From Megachile rotundata (taxonomy: Eukaryota > Arthropoda > Insecta > Hymenoptera > Megachilidae), in assembly GCF_050947335.1 (NCBI RefSeq), contig NC_134988.1, forward strand, positions 4,898,001 to 4,962,000: 64,000 nt of DNA, given 5' to 3'. The notes beneath the pieces were generated by a model. The model searched no databases, was not told the origin of the DNA, and was given only the letters and a program-made list of their open reading frames with translations. Position numbers and translations under genes: made by a program. Below, piece by piece: positions 1 through 11,690 of the stretch; positions within the stretch are counted from its first letter, which is position 1; each line of letters starts with the position of its first letter.

Positions 1-1779
1 AATAAGGCGATATTTGTGATTCACAGCTGCGCAAGTGGCATCATCAATGTCTTTAGCCCAAATCCCTTGTACTTGCTAAAACATAATATTGCTATAAATA
101 AGTTATTCACATACATGCAATTAAATTAACATACATTAGGATCAAATTTCAGTGACTGAGCTGTGAGAAATGCTGCTTTGCCAGTATTGAGTACAATTGC
201 AAATCCACCAACTAAGGGAGAATATTCTATGTCGGTGACGTACACATTATTTTCAGTTAGTGGTACAGCTACGGTAGATATTTGTTGATCTATACTAAAT
301 GGTATTCTCCTTAAATCGAGAGAGTAATCTCTATTCGTTGTACCATCCCATTTTTGACGTATTACATGGCTGGTTTTTGTAGCTACCATAAGCTCATCAC
401 GTATACAAACCAAAGAACTAATACCACCATCTATCCAAACTGACTTTTCCTGAAAAACAGAATTGATACAAAATAAGTAATATTTGTTACAGTCATAAGT
501 ACCATTTGTCCTCTGCAAAGTTTACTTACAAATGTTAAAACTAAGGAAGGAATAACTTCTTTTATAAACAATTCAGCACTATCTCTTTTTAAGCTGGTAA
601 CTGGAGAATCTCTTTGTTCATAAAGACCTCTTTCTTCTGGACTAGTATCTGACAACCGATAAAATAAGAGGTAGCTATCTGATGTCTGCAAATGTCAATA
701 TTAATGTATCTAACCTTTATATATTATGTTATGTTATGATTTAATATATCATTTTTTATACCGCAATAACTAGCATACTGGAATCTGGTCTCCATTGTAC
801 CAAAATATTGTCACCGTGCTTTCTTAAGGAGTCTGGAGTTCTTCTGATAAATACAATAGGTACACATGGCTAAAAAGAAAATAAATATTTCTTTTTAAAT
901 TTATTTATGTAATAGTATTGGAGTAATAAAGATATTTCATAATATTAGGTTTGCCAAAATGTTCTTTTGGTATGGTACACGTGATATACAGATGGCATTA
1001 TATCCAATTATAGGCATTTGTATTATTTTGTAAAATATAATCATTAACTTTCATCTGTCTTCTTTAATAAAGCTTATTTTCCTAACTTAAATTTCAATAA
1101 TTAAATTTTAACACTATTGATTCATAACTTCTGATATCAATATCTTCTATATTTGGTTCTATTCTACAAAGTTTGTTTCATAATTAATTAATTATTTTCT
1201 TGCATAAACTTCTACAGAACATGCTGAAATAAATAGATCTTGTTAGCTGACCCGTGTGTTTTTATAAAATTTATAACAGAATAATTTATTGAGCATGAAG
1301 TTGCTATTTTACGTAACACATACTCTTAATAAATACATAATACAGTAATCATTGTTCACAACCCGCTCATATTTTATCTAAGCGTAAAAAACCTGGATGG
1401 TTATAAAAGGACAGAACTTTCTGGTCAACCTAATATCAAATCAAAATGTTAATATAAAAGTACTAGAATAATATGAAATATTTATAACAGCTAATAAATT
1501 CATATTACTAACAGAAATTATTGGAAGCTAATTGTATTACAATATTGAACTATAATTGAATTTGAATGACTAATAATTTTATCAAACAGTAGATAACTAA
1601 ATATGGAGAATTATTTTTATTTTATTTAAGTTCAGAACACATGCCTTGCAATACCAGATGGTAAGAGAATCTGTTGTCAAAATAGCGAAAAGTATTTTAT
1701 CTCGATTACAAACAACCGCCGTTATGTTTTCCGGTTCGATTGTGTTTAGAACCCGCGGCCATCCAATCGGGAAAAACAT
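1..1779 (-). CDS. RIC1: RIC1, Golgi Rab6 GEF subunit, 5' part (partial)
   Basis: This is the N-terminal part of RIC1, which with RGP1 forms the nucleotide-exchange factor for Rab6 at the Golgi (known for the family). Hand-spliced exons are 1645-1779, 762-869, 530-685, 135-449 and 1-75 (continuing beyond the window). All junctions are phase 0 and give about 263 residues without a stop. The protein starts MFFPIGWPRVLNT, continues to IWYCK-PCVPIVF and contains WRPDSSML, the family's N-terminal WD40-like beta-propeller signature. Exon 5 reads QVQGIWAKDIDDATC. The start is the first ATG of this conserved block. Intron 1 appears to use a GC donor (AAG|GCATGT), because only that junction joins K directly to PCVP. 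The opposite-strand reading frame over exon 1 is a shadow. Identification rests on remembered family sequence and is strong. Confidence 0.9.
1643..1647 (-). other. Probable GC-AG splice donor of RIC1 intron 1
   Basis: On the minus strand exon 1 ends AAG and the intron begins GCATGT. The acceptor is TTTTTAG at about 870-876. Using the nearest GT two codons later would insert Ala-Cys before the conserved PCVPIV and spoil the alignment with RIC1 proteins. GC-AG introns are a known minor class with an otherwise canonical donor context. Confidence 0.6.
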
Positions 1780-2377
1780 GGTTTCTTCTAAGGATTATCC
1801 ACTTTTTATGTACACATTCCTATTATATTTAAACTATCTTTGCGTTTCATCCTTTGCTTTAAAGTATCTGTCAAGTAAACACGTCCTAACCTCACCATCT
1901 TGTGAAATCATAAAAATATTATACAGTTCGTACTGTACACGAACCACAGTGAAGTCTTTTGAAATCCACGCAGTCCAAACTATAGGAGATGTACTACTTG
2001 CACTTTTTAAATAATTTACAATCGTTTACGATGTCATTCGTATTTTTAAACATCGTAACTATTCGTTGATATGTTATGTACATATGATTCTCGAAAGAAT
2101 TGTATACAAAATGTTAACATAACTACGTGGAAGCATACGTAATATAATATGCAGTTATATGCAGTTTTACCAATGTTGTAACTGCACATACTATATTTCG
2201 TTCATCACTGGCGATTTTTTAGTTCCAGATTTCATCGACTGATCAAGCCGAGTTTCTGGTTTGTTGCTTTGTGAAGATTACCTTGTGGTCTCTTCACGCA
2301 AACAAAATCATACCATCTTGAAGATAAGTCTTACTGGTTTATGTCTACTGATCGTAGATTTAAACAGCTTCGACATT
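1780..2377. other. Intergenic, RIC1 5' flank
   Basis: This AT-rich spacer separates the divergently oriented RIC1 and a small plus-strand reading frame. The plus frame over 1646-2014 is antisense to RIC1 exon 1 and has no codon signal of its own. No convincing promoter motif was seen, although any 5' UTR or promoter of both neighbours must lie here. Confidence 0.4.
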
Positions 2378-2665
2378 ATGTATGTCAATTTACGGGTGAA
2401 GATTTTGGAATATAATGTGACAACCCTCCTCGACGAGATCGTCCGCTACAACACAACGGTCATAAACGTGACTCGAAGACTCGAGCGTTTGGAGACAACA
2501 TCCATTCATATTGGTTGGGTAATCCTAATTGTTTTACTGACCGTGTGTTTGACGGTAGTCACCGGAGCGTATGTGTACCAAGTCATCGACAAACACCGAC
2601 ATCGACAGGGCCGAGTCTCGTGGCTCGCGATGCACCGATCGACTTGCCGCGTCTCAAAGACCTAA
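2378..2665 (+). CDS. Small single-pass membrane protein, possibly decaying
   Basis: I do not recognise this gene. From the ATG at 2378 it encodes 95 aa. The N-terminal 45 residues carry three N-glycosylation sequons (NVT, NTT, NVT), followed by one hydrophobic span (GWVILIVLLTVCLTVVTGAY) and a basic tail (KHRHRQGR). This suggests an N-out single-pass protein. The base composition is clearly more GC-rich than the flanks, which supports past or present coding. After the stop at 2663-2665, the reading frame shifted by one base continues sensibly (2649-2726: SQRPKRPSPVALTGEDWEYR...). Past a TAA at 2724 the same frame remains open to 2834 (SDVELEDPCLTFLKRREKAK). One frameshift plus one nonsense codon could therefore separate this from a longer ancestral protein. 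Alternatives are an unseen intron or an assembly indel. Confidence 0.4.
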   Translation: MYVNLRVKILEYNVTTLLDEIVRYNTTVINVTRRLERLETTSIHIGWVILIVLLTVCLTVVTGAYVYQVIDKHRHRQGRVSWLAMHRSTCRVSKT

Positions 2666-2859
2666 GAGACCTTCTCCAGTTGCATTAACTGGTGAAGATT
2701 GGGAATACAGGATTGAGGATATTTAATCAGACGTTGAGTTGGAAGATCCATGCTTAACGTTCCTCAAGCGGCGTGAAAAGGCGAAAGCACTCGTTCATCA
2801 CTGCATAAATATCGATATAAATTTTATAAAATAATAAAAATTATTCGCTGGCTATACTT

Positions 2860-3165
2860 TTCAAATTTACACATTGCAAAGTTCTCAAATTTTTTAATTT
2901 ATAACTTTCAACTCTACAAATTTAAACATTTTCAAACTTTCAAACTTCTAAATTTATATATTAACAAATTTTTAAATTTATTATGTTCATATATTTAGAA
3001 GTCTTAAAAATTCAAAATTTATGAATTTCCAACTTTCAAACTTTCAAATTTTTGAATGTAAAAACTAAGAGTTTTGAAATCTTCACATTTTCAGCTTTTC
3101 GAAATGTATAAATTCTAAAATGTTTTAGTTTAGAAACTTTCAAATCTACATAAGTATTTTAATAA
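2860..3165. repeat. Degenerate octamer-type AT repeat
   Basis: The stretch is rich in short blocks such as aaattt, ttcaaactt and aaatttat, spaced about 8 bp apart but strongly diverged. It belongs to the dispersed repeat type seen in cleaner form at 20.3-21.0 and 63.2-63.9 kb. No coding potential. Confidence 0.5.
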
Positions 3166-3394
3166 GTTACTGTATAAATAAACTATGTTTTTAGCAATTG
3201 TTTAATTTATACAAAAATGCAGCATATCTCGTTTATATTATTTACACAATGTTTATTAGTAAAGAGTGCTTAAATGAAATAGGATGGTTGAAGTTTAACA
3301 TGGGCTGGTACAATTGGAAAATATCAATATATTTCTTTACAATGTTTACATAATGTATATTAATGTTTGAGTATCGCGAATGACACACCAGGTG

Positions 3395-3450
3395 TGTTCA
3401 ACACATCTTTCAGTGTCTGTTCAACACATCTTTCAGTGTCTGTTCAACAC
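3395..3450. repeat. 23-bp tandem repeat
   Basis: The unit tgttcaacacatctttcag plus tgtc occurs exactly twice (3395-3417 and 3418-3440), followed by a partial third copy (tgttcaacac). It lies in unannotated intergenic DNA. Confidence 0.85.
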
Positions 3451-5148
3451 GGACATATACTACTTGCGATTTCGAAGTCTGTACAGTATAAATTACTCCG
3501 TTCCATATAAGATCATACATACTACTTGAATGATGAGTTTTCGCTCATCTGCGCATGTTGATCCTGATTGGTTATAACAAACTGAATAACTAAGAGCAAC
3601 GCGCATGCACATTATAAGCATAGTCGTATATACTTGGTGGACACTCTCATCAATTCTAATTTCTGTTAAACACAATATTTTTTTATTATATCTAAAATTC
3701 CTCCAACAAGTTATGATGTGAAATTATTCTAAAAATTGAGTTTAATATCTCTTTCATTTTATATTCTTCCTACATTGTCGCCACTCGTATGCTAATTATA
3801 TATTTTTGTTGACCGTGTACGTGGTCGAATGAATGAAAAACAAGTGGCAGAAGGGTAGCCAAGATGGCGCGAAACGTTCTAAACTTAGTGGAGCTGCGCA
3901 AATTAAGTATGATCTTTCGTAGAACGAAGTATAGTTATTATTCGTCGATATCACAGAACTTCACAATCGAAAACTTTTGTACACCCGGGTGCAATGTAGG
4001 CTTCTCCTGATTTTTGGGTAATTCCGTTTTGAATCCCTGAATTTCCAATTATACTAATATGACAATTTTTAAATTATGAAATTTCCAAATTCTTAAATTT
4101 CTAAATAGCTAAATTTATGAATTCTTAAATCTATAATTTCACAAATTACTAAACGTTCAAATTTATAAAACTCTAGATCTATAAACTTAACACTTGATAA
4201 CTGTTTACGATCTTTCATCTGCAGCAAATTTTTTTCAATTTTCTCCAGAAGAAGCCAGACTTGCTCGCTAGTGTACATCTATGTATATACATGGATTTAA
4301 AATGTCCTTTGTAAAATTGACGCTTATCACAATTACGTAACATTTAAAATATTATTATTTACATCATTTTAAGTAGAAATCTCTTATGATCAAATAATTA
4401 ACACGTAAACTAGAAAGAAGATAAATACATTCCTGCGACTGTTTCAAAACATTCAAAATCACTTGATAAAATTAAATACAAACGAATGAAAAACATGTAT
4501 AATATAAAGACAGTATATGTTCATTAAACTGACAAGGTACCAAATTCTTAATAATAACTGATTACATATTTGAACAGTGAAAATAAATACAACTGCAACA
4601 TTTAAATTTCTGTGAAAACAACTTGTTTATCAAAATATATGATAACTAAACTTGTAAAAACTGGTCATTTAAAAATTGTGAATTATTGCAATATTACTTC
4701 AGTTCATATTTACTGCTATTGTCCTCGATATCATTGTCCTAAGTACACCTCAGTGACGTACTTAGAGAGGGTGCCAAGGAGCCCCAAAGAAACAAATGAA
4801 ATTAGAATATTTTTCAAAAATCTTTTTCTAATTAAAATTAATTTATTTACCTATTTTGTGTATCTGTTATTTCTACATGGAATTCCACATACATATATGA
4901 AGTAATTTAAGGTTTGTAAAAAGTATACCATGTATAGTTTACTCTTTACATAAAGTTTGACAATCTAATGATAAACCTTCCAGGTTTAAATTTTGCACCA
5001 CTGCGTACCATTTTTGTAAAAAGAATTTTTGAAAAATGGTACTTATAGCCTATTTTATTTCCACCGTTCTACTTGTACATTGTCAGTTCCATAATTAGCG
5101 AGAATTGTAATAGAATCTGAAAGAAAGTTTGTCGAGAATAAATAATTT
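3451..5148. other. Intergenic, LARP6 3' flank
   Basis: No supportable gene. The region contains a degenerate octamer repeat at about 4075-4200. At 3548-3615 a block (gcgcatgttg, attggt, aagagcaacg, gcatgc) resembles one at about 31066-31125. The LARP6 3' UTR must occupy the right edge. Short frames here have no recognisable protein features. Confidence 0.4.
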
Positions 5149-8100
5149 CTAACACGTGGGCTCCATGGGTGGTGCCATGGCATTCATTTTTGGCGGTCGG
5201 CCAAACCCACGCGTGCCATCTGGGCCAGATGGCATTCTCGTCACGTTCTCAGGCAAATGCGTTAACGCAATACCGCTGTTACTTCTGGGTCGACAATATC
5301 CAGCCTGTTCGGAACCGGAGGAACACAAGGACAGCCTTCTCACACCGATGTCGTAGCCAGAATCTCGACTGCAAGCGGATAACCTCCTTATGAATCCGTA
5401 ATCGGCGGATCCGCGACGACTAGAATGGTAACAGGCACCGTTGCACTCGGAACCGGAACTCGAACAACACGAGTAACGTCGATTTTCCGGATAATAGTAA
5501 TTCGCCGGGAAAACTGGGTGGTAGTAACCGGTCTCCGAACCGGAGGAACAGGCTGAGTATCGTCTACCGAAGCTTCCGGTTTCCGAACCGGAACCTGAGC
5601 CGGAACAGGATGACAAACGACGGAGGATGAAACCATTTTCTGAACCTGACACCGAACAGGAGGATAATCGGCGAGATAACCATGCATCTGGTGATGGGGG
5701 TCCTGTAATAATATTTTGTGATAAGTTAAGAGTCGAGTAGAGATTTTCAAATGGGATAACTTGAGCATTCGTTTGGACTTCATGTTTAATTCTTTAGGGT
5801 CAAGTGCGTTTAAAGCTAATTCGTCTTCTGTTTCACTTTTGTGTGGTGGAACATATTTCACACCCCTTAAAAAGTTGACGTTGTTTTTATGTCAAATAAT
5901 TGATGTGAACATTTTTTCCATTTGTTTATATTTAAAAAACTCTGTGCAGTCTTAGTTTTTATTTTATTTAAAATCGTATGCCTCAAAGAGTTAAAGGAGT
6001 CCTATCTAGTGGTCTCTTTAGTGGGCTCCCTGTTTAGTGCGTCCTTGAAAGGACCCTTGAATATTATTCAGTGACCGCCATATTGCTTACATGTGAATGA
6101 CACTTAAATTTTTGTAAGAATACATTGGTTATATTATACAGGATGTTTCATTTTTATGCCACAAAATGGTGTCAGCATATTTTATTTTAGATTTTAGATT
6201 TCTTATTTTAAATTAACAAAATTAATAAGCTGCTTTTGTTGAAATAACGTTTTGTTGAGATGAAAAATAATTGTATAAATTAATTTATGTTTCGTCGCTT
6301 ATTTATTTACTGTTATGTTTTATTTTTAATTTAGAAGTCTCATTACAAAGTCATATTTCTTAAAATTTCTGTTTAAATTGTCATTATCTTTGTAAATTTA
6401 AAATTCATGCCGCTGATAAACTGAATCTATGATCATATGAATTTCATCTTGGTTTTTTTTTACTAAACAAAATATCAAATGAGAAAGCAGTCACTTATAA
6501 TTTTAATATTTTTGTTATAACTTTCTAATAAAGCATTTCCGATTTCGTGTTTATATAACACTCTCTATTGTTTTAATCGTAGAAAATGCTGAATAAAAAT
6601 GAAACATCCTGTATATTAAGAATTTTACTTATTTAATCAGAAATTTTCATATATTCATCTTATTTTTTGGAACTTGTCAATGTATCTTTAAGGTTTATAA
6701 GGAAAAAATAATTATAATGCGTGGTCCATAGTGACCTTGAAAGAAATGAAAATAGAGCTAAACGGACCGGAAAAGGTTTCATAACATGCATTCACTATGA
6801 AGTGTTCAGAAAAGGTTTCGTTAAATCGATGAAGGCGTAATATAGTTTCGAATTGTTCTCTAAATTTAAAAATTAGTAAAGTTAAAGATATGCAAATTTA
6901 CAATTTTCAAATTTTTAGTGTTTGAAAACTTTTAAAATCCTAAATTTGATAATTTGAACATTCAAAAACATCTAAGTTTATAAATTTGTAAATTCAAAAA
7001 TTTTTAAACTGTATATCTTAAAACTTGACAATTTTTCAATTTTTCAATTTGTGAAGATAAACATTTCTGAATTTTAAAGTTTGCAAATGTTATACTTTCA
7101 AAATTCGAGATCTAAATTTTTCAATTTCTAAGTTCCATAGTTTGACGATTTCAACATGTATTAATTTAAAAATTTCTGAATTTCCACATTCAAAACTCAG
7201 CAAATTGTTAAATTTGAGAATTTTTTAATTTATAAGCTAATAAATTTGAGAAATTTTCACATTTAAAAATTTCCATCCGATCAAAAATTTAAGAACGCCC
7301 TCATCAATCAGAAACAAAATATCAACCCTCAAAAAAGCAGTCACCTGCGATTTCTATTCGTAACAATGAGATAGCGTCTCTAGCATGATGCCTCTCACTA
7401 TAGTGACTTAGATTTATATATCCCATTAGATATATGGCTTACATTTATACATCCCATTTAGAGAGTTCCACTTCACGTAGAGTCTAAAGTATAAACTTCT
7501 TCAAAAGGCCATATAACAAGATTGCGCTACATAAAAGGATTTATATCTGAATCACATTGATTTTTGCTCCCATCCTCATAAACTCTATCGGCATTTCTGG
7601 CAAAATCCACAACTAAAACTGTTAATGTTATATAAAATTGTACCTTGATAATGGTTGCCCGGATAAGGATGATACGCTGGGTACGTATGAATGGGTTTCT
7701 TATGTCTGGCTCGTCCATCCTCGTTTTCAGATCCACTGGGTCCACTCGATGAGTTGTAAGTTTCCTCTTTGGCCAATCTCGTCAGGGCACTTTTCTTCGC
7801 AGGTTGCTGTTTCTTCTTCTTGTCTCCAGATTGCTGCAGCTCGAACACCTTGGCATCGCCCAAGGACATTTGTAAAGCGGCACGAGCGGCCGCTGAATCC
7901 GTGAACTCGACCATGGCGCACTCGTCGCTGGCTGCCAACTCTGGCCTCTTAGCGATCGCCTGTCGCACCTGCTAAGCCAAAAACCATTAATGGATCATGA
8001 TTCCAAAAATTGTACAAATTGACAACATTACCTCGGCTGGCGCGGGATGTCCAGGTCGAAGGACTCTGATGAGAGCGATTTCCCCACATGGCCTGAAAAT

Positions 8101-8778
8101 CTCAGCGACGGTCTCCACCGATAACTTCTCCACCGGAAGTCTCGCAGCCAGAATCGTCCTCGAGGGGGTGGTCTGATCGAAAGGCGGCAGAGGATCGATT
8201 CTCCTCAACTTCGTACCCTGAGGATTCACTTGAAGCTTCTTGGATTTTGCCAAAGCGGCACCGACCACTCTCCAGTCCTTGCTAAGGTGTTTCACTCGCT
8301 TGAAACTCGAGATGAGCTTCAGAGACACGTAGCCCTCCTTGTTCCTCTTCACGTGTTTTAACAAGAAAGCGTCCTTAACGATATTCTCGTCGGAGAAGTA
8401 AAACTCCACTTGGGCACAAATTTTCTCGGTCAACTCGTCGTTCGGCGGGACAAAATCGTCGGCCTGTGTCGCGGTGCTTGCTGCAACCGTCTCCTGCTTT
8501 TGGTCGCTGGTTTCCTCCCGGCAGTCCACTCCTGAGTCGGGATCAGAACTCGGTCGCTGTTCCGTTGCATCGTTCAACTTTCGTTCGCTACCGGTGCTTC
8601 CACAGTCTGACAGATCAGCTTCCTCTCCTTTGGATCCTCTTCGGTCGAACGACAGGCTCACGTCGCTGTCCACGGAGGAAATGCTATCCCTCGTGTCGGA
8701 CTTCTTCATCGGCGGAGGAGAGAAAATCAAACTGCCAACTTGGTCCCTTGATTCCTGCTGAACGTCCGCTTCCTCCAT
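5149..8778 (-). CDS. LARP6: La-related protein 6 (LARP6/Acheron)
   Basis: LARP6 binds RNA through a La motif and an adjacent RRM and regulates translation of specific mRNAs (family knowledge). Coding exons are 8032-8778, 7644-7968 and 5149-5702, totalling 1626 nt and 541 aa with consistent phases. The acidic, Ser-rich N-terminus is followed by the La motif at about residues 108-198 (VEFYFSDENIVKDAFLLKHV, then GYVSLKLISSFKRVKHL). An RRM-like domain follows from about 205 (RTILAARLP, IALIRVLRPG). The last 32 residues hold a SUZ-C motif (RMPSGPDGTRGFG). Between them lies a Ser/Cys/Gly-rich tract with recurrent RRLSSCS, RRYSACS and RRLSLCS blocks. The exon 2 acceptor is a TAGCAG tandem, so an extra Gln is possible. 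The frame of exon 3 is fixed by the single carried base from exon 2. Exons are much more GC-rich than the introns. Intron 2 contains a MITE. Confidence 0.93.
6137..6613. mobile_element. Tc1/mariner-type MITE with perfect 21-bp ends
   Basis: This 477-bp element starts TACAGGATGTTTCATTTTTA and ends with the exact inverse complement; the terminal repeats match perfectly over 21 bp (6137-6157 and 6593-6613). It is flanked by TA on both sides (6135-6136, 6614-6615), the target duplication of the Tc1/mariner superfamily. The AT-rich interior has no transposase frame, so it is non-autonomous. It sits inside LARP6 intron 2. The intact ends suggest fairly recent insertion. Confidence 0.9.
6845..7295. 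repeat. Degenerate octamer-type AT repeat in LARP6 intron 2
   Basis: Recurrent aattt and aaattt blocks every 8-10 bp (attttcaa, aatttg, ttaaaa) without a homogenised unit. It is an old or diverged member of the dispersed octamer arrays. Confidence 0.5.
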
Positions 8779-9400
8779 GTTCCTGACGAAAGGTAGAGAT
8801 CGTGGGCCAAATTAATCCATCAGGGAATTACCACATCGTCTTCGAATTGTCACTGACGTGTGCCGATACCAAATCAAATCTGCGGAGGCAAGCGGGTCTA
8901 TTAAACCGACGTCGCGCCGAGGATCCCTGGAGAGGGAACACGCGGAGGACGAGCGGTCCTAAAGGAGGGGACCAGTAGGGTTAAATGAGCGATGGAGGGA
9001 AAAAACGATCAACAGAGACGATCTTCCCGTTCTCGGTGGGAACGCATGCTCGTTCGTCTCGGAAGGGGAGGACGGTGGGGGAATTGCGCGATGCGTGACA
9101 GTTCAGGGAAGAGTGGCCTTCCCGAAGGCGCGTCCACTTCTTTAAATACTTTCGCCCGCGGGTCGCGCATGCGCGATTATCTCATTCGCGGTAAACCTAC
9201 CCTGAGGTCATGACCTTCCTAAATACCGGTCAAGAATGAAACATCGGGAAGGTAAGAATCGAATCGAAGGGCACTTGGCCAAAACCTTGGATTACCGAAA
9301 AGATCGAATTTGAATTAGATTCGAATGGTTCGGAGAATTGGGCCGGAAAATGGTTGGGCGGATTTGAGAGACAACTTTCAAGGTTGTGCAACTTTAACCA
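8779..9400 (-). promoter_or_regulatory. GC-rich LARP6 promoter/5' UTR region with NRF-1-like palindrome
   Basis: GC and CpG content rise sharply just upstream of the LARP6 ATG, against an AT-rich background. At 9164-9175 is the perfect palindrome CGCGCATGCGCG, which matches the NRF-1/ewg consensus (YGCGCAYGCGCR) in its core. The plus-strand frame at 8992-9213 has no recognisable features and is a GC shadow. Promoter function is inference from position and composition. Confidence 0.55.
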
Positions 9401-11690
9401 TCATTTTTCTAAACTTATCTAATGATTTTTAGATTTGTATATATGTACATTGCATTACATATTTGTACATTATATTAATTTCAGTATTTATCACAGTGTT
9501 TATCACAAATGAATTTTATTGTCATAGTTTTTGAGGTATTTGTAAGAAATTTGTCGCTGAAGACTAGTGGTAGAGGAAATTTAAACTATATGAAAGAAAT
9601 GTGAAATTTCTAACAAGAATCTATGAAGTACTATGAGATTGCTTGTTGTTTAATGACAGTATAATTATTTTTTAATAAACTTAGAAGAGCCGTAATCAAG
9701 TTTTTTACCGTAAGTGTTTGTTTGCACGGTTTGGTCACGTACAAGAAATGCACGGGTACAGATAAAGTTATCTCTGACAGAAAGGCCGAATTTTGTTAAG
9801 TAACAGATATGCAATTTTATCGTTAAATATTAGGGATGTAATTACACCTCATACATTATAAGTAAAAAATGTGAAGAGGAAGCTTTGGTTGTAGATAGAT
9901 ATACAAAATTCAATTCTATAATTTAAAATAATAGTATTACATTTTGAATTTTTCTGCGACAACTCCCATTTTTTCAATTTCTTCATGTTTCTGAATTTTC
10001 TTTAATATTCATCGTTCAAATTTACTGAAATATGTAAAAAATGCTGGGAAATATGTTAAAAAGCTTTCAAAGGTTATTTGTGTTTCTTTTTGAAGTTAAA
10101 ATAATTAGTTGCTACTTTGTATGAAACATTCTTAATTGTTAAGATCTTAAACGTCTCGAAGTGCCAGTTATGTTATTCTGATGAAGTGTGGCCGTTAGGG
10201 ATTAATAATACTTAATAATACTTGAAAATTTGGATAAAATTATAATTCATATAAAACTTATATAATTCATAATAAATATAAAACTTGTTTTGTTATTATA
10301 ATGTTATCTAAAAGATACTTGATACTATTATTAAAATTCTTTTTAAGTATATTAAATTCCTTTTATTTCAATTAATGTGAATTAATGAGAATGTTACGAA
10401 TGTATGTGTTTAGAGAAGATAAATATTGCATTCACGATTTTTATGTTATTTGTCAGAATGACACATATGTTGTGAAATAACAATAACAAATCTTTTATGT
10501 AAGAATAACATATAAACTGTATACTTAAGCATAAGAATTCATGAAAAAGATTTTTATTTATTATCAACGTTTTTTTTTGTAAATGTATTAAATTCTATTT
10601 ATTTTAATTATCAGATTAGTCTATTAACACATATTTGGGAAAATAAGTATTGCATTTATGACTTGTTGCGTTATTTTTCAGAAATAAGTTTGTTACGTTA
10701 TTTGTCAAGCTTCAAAATCACATATATCGTAGAGACAAGATTAATAATAATAACTTATGTATTACTAAGCAAATAGTAATAATTAATGAATTAAATAGTA
10801 TAAATAGAAATAAATAATAATAATATTATTATCATGTTACATACATAAAGTAAATAATAATAACACAAAATTATTATTAATAGTATTACCGTTAAAATTT
10901 AAGCAAGTTTCATTCTCGTAAATATTTGGTTATAGTAAATTCATATTAAATGTCAACTTCGTGTTAAAGAAGCTTGTTTGTTTAGTTCCCTTACATAATA
11001 CTACTATAGAAAAAGTAGAGCATGGTTTTTTATTCATGTTCGTAATGATTCACATAAGAGAATAACATCGAACGCATAATAAAAAGTGACTGATCTCTCA
11101 TTCAAGGGTAATAGTGCTTTGCTCGTGACCTGAAATATAATTACATTTACCTTTTGAAATTGAAATATTGTTTATATCGTGGCTATAACTTGCGAACACT
11201 AAACTTGTATTATTAATTACATCTATTAACCCTCGTGATTATACCATTTTGATAACATTTTAAATATAATTAATTAATATTATTAATTGTGGTTAATAAT
11301 TTAAATAATATTAGTGAATTAAACATTATTTTATTTTAATATTTACATGTTTTTAGATTGTATCTTTCAATATTACAATATCTTAAAAATTACAATATTT
11401 TTATTAAAAAATTTGTACAGTTAACTTTAATACATTTAACTGACTAATTAATACAATTAACTGACCATTTAATAATTTCATAGGTTTGTTATTTCAATGT
11501 TAGTTATTTAAACGTTATTTCAACGTTAGTTATTTGAGTATTATTTTATTTACTATTTACATAAAAATACTATTTGTACATAAACAATGGTATTTGTGTA
11601 TTATTTTGTCTACTAAAATCTGCTAAATTAAAACGAGTAAATTAGAACGAGTCTATTACACAAGTTCAGATTATACAGAGTATACCAGTT
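9401..11690. other. AT-rich intergenic DNA
   Basis: No gene, RNA gene or ordered repeat could be supported here. The sequence is dominated by A/T runs and short taataat and ttatta stretches (for example 10730-10870). Confidence 0.4.

Noticed and set aside
1646..2014. 122-aa plus-strand frame overlapping RIC1 exon 1
   Set aside because: It is antisense to a well-supported exon and shows no domain or codon bias of its own.
5156..5393. Plus-strand frames over LARP6 exon 3
   Set aside because: Antisense shadows of a GC-rich exon.
5388..5861. 157-aa minus-strand frame overlapping the LARP6 last exon
   Set aside because: It reads through the intron acceptor in the wrong phase; the spliced phase gives the SUZ-C-containing frame instead.
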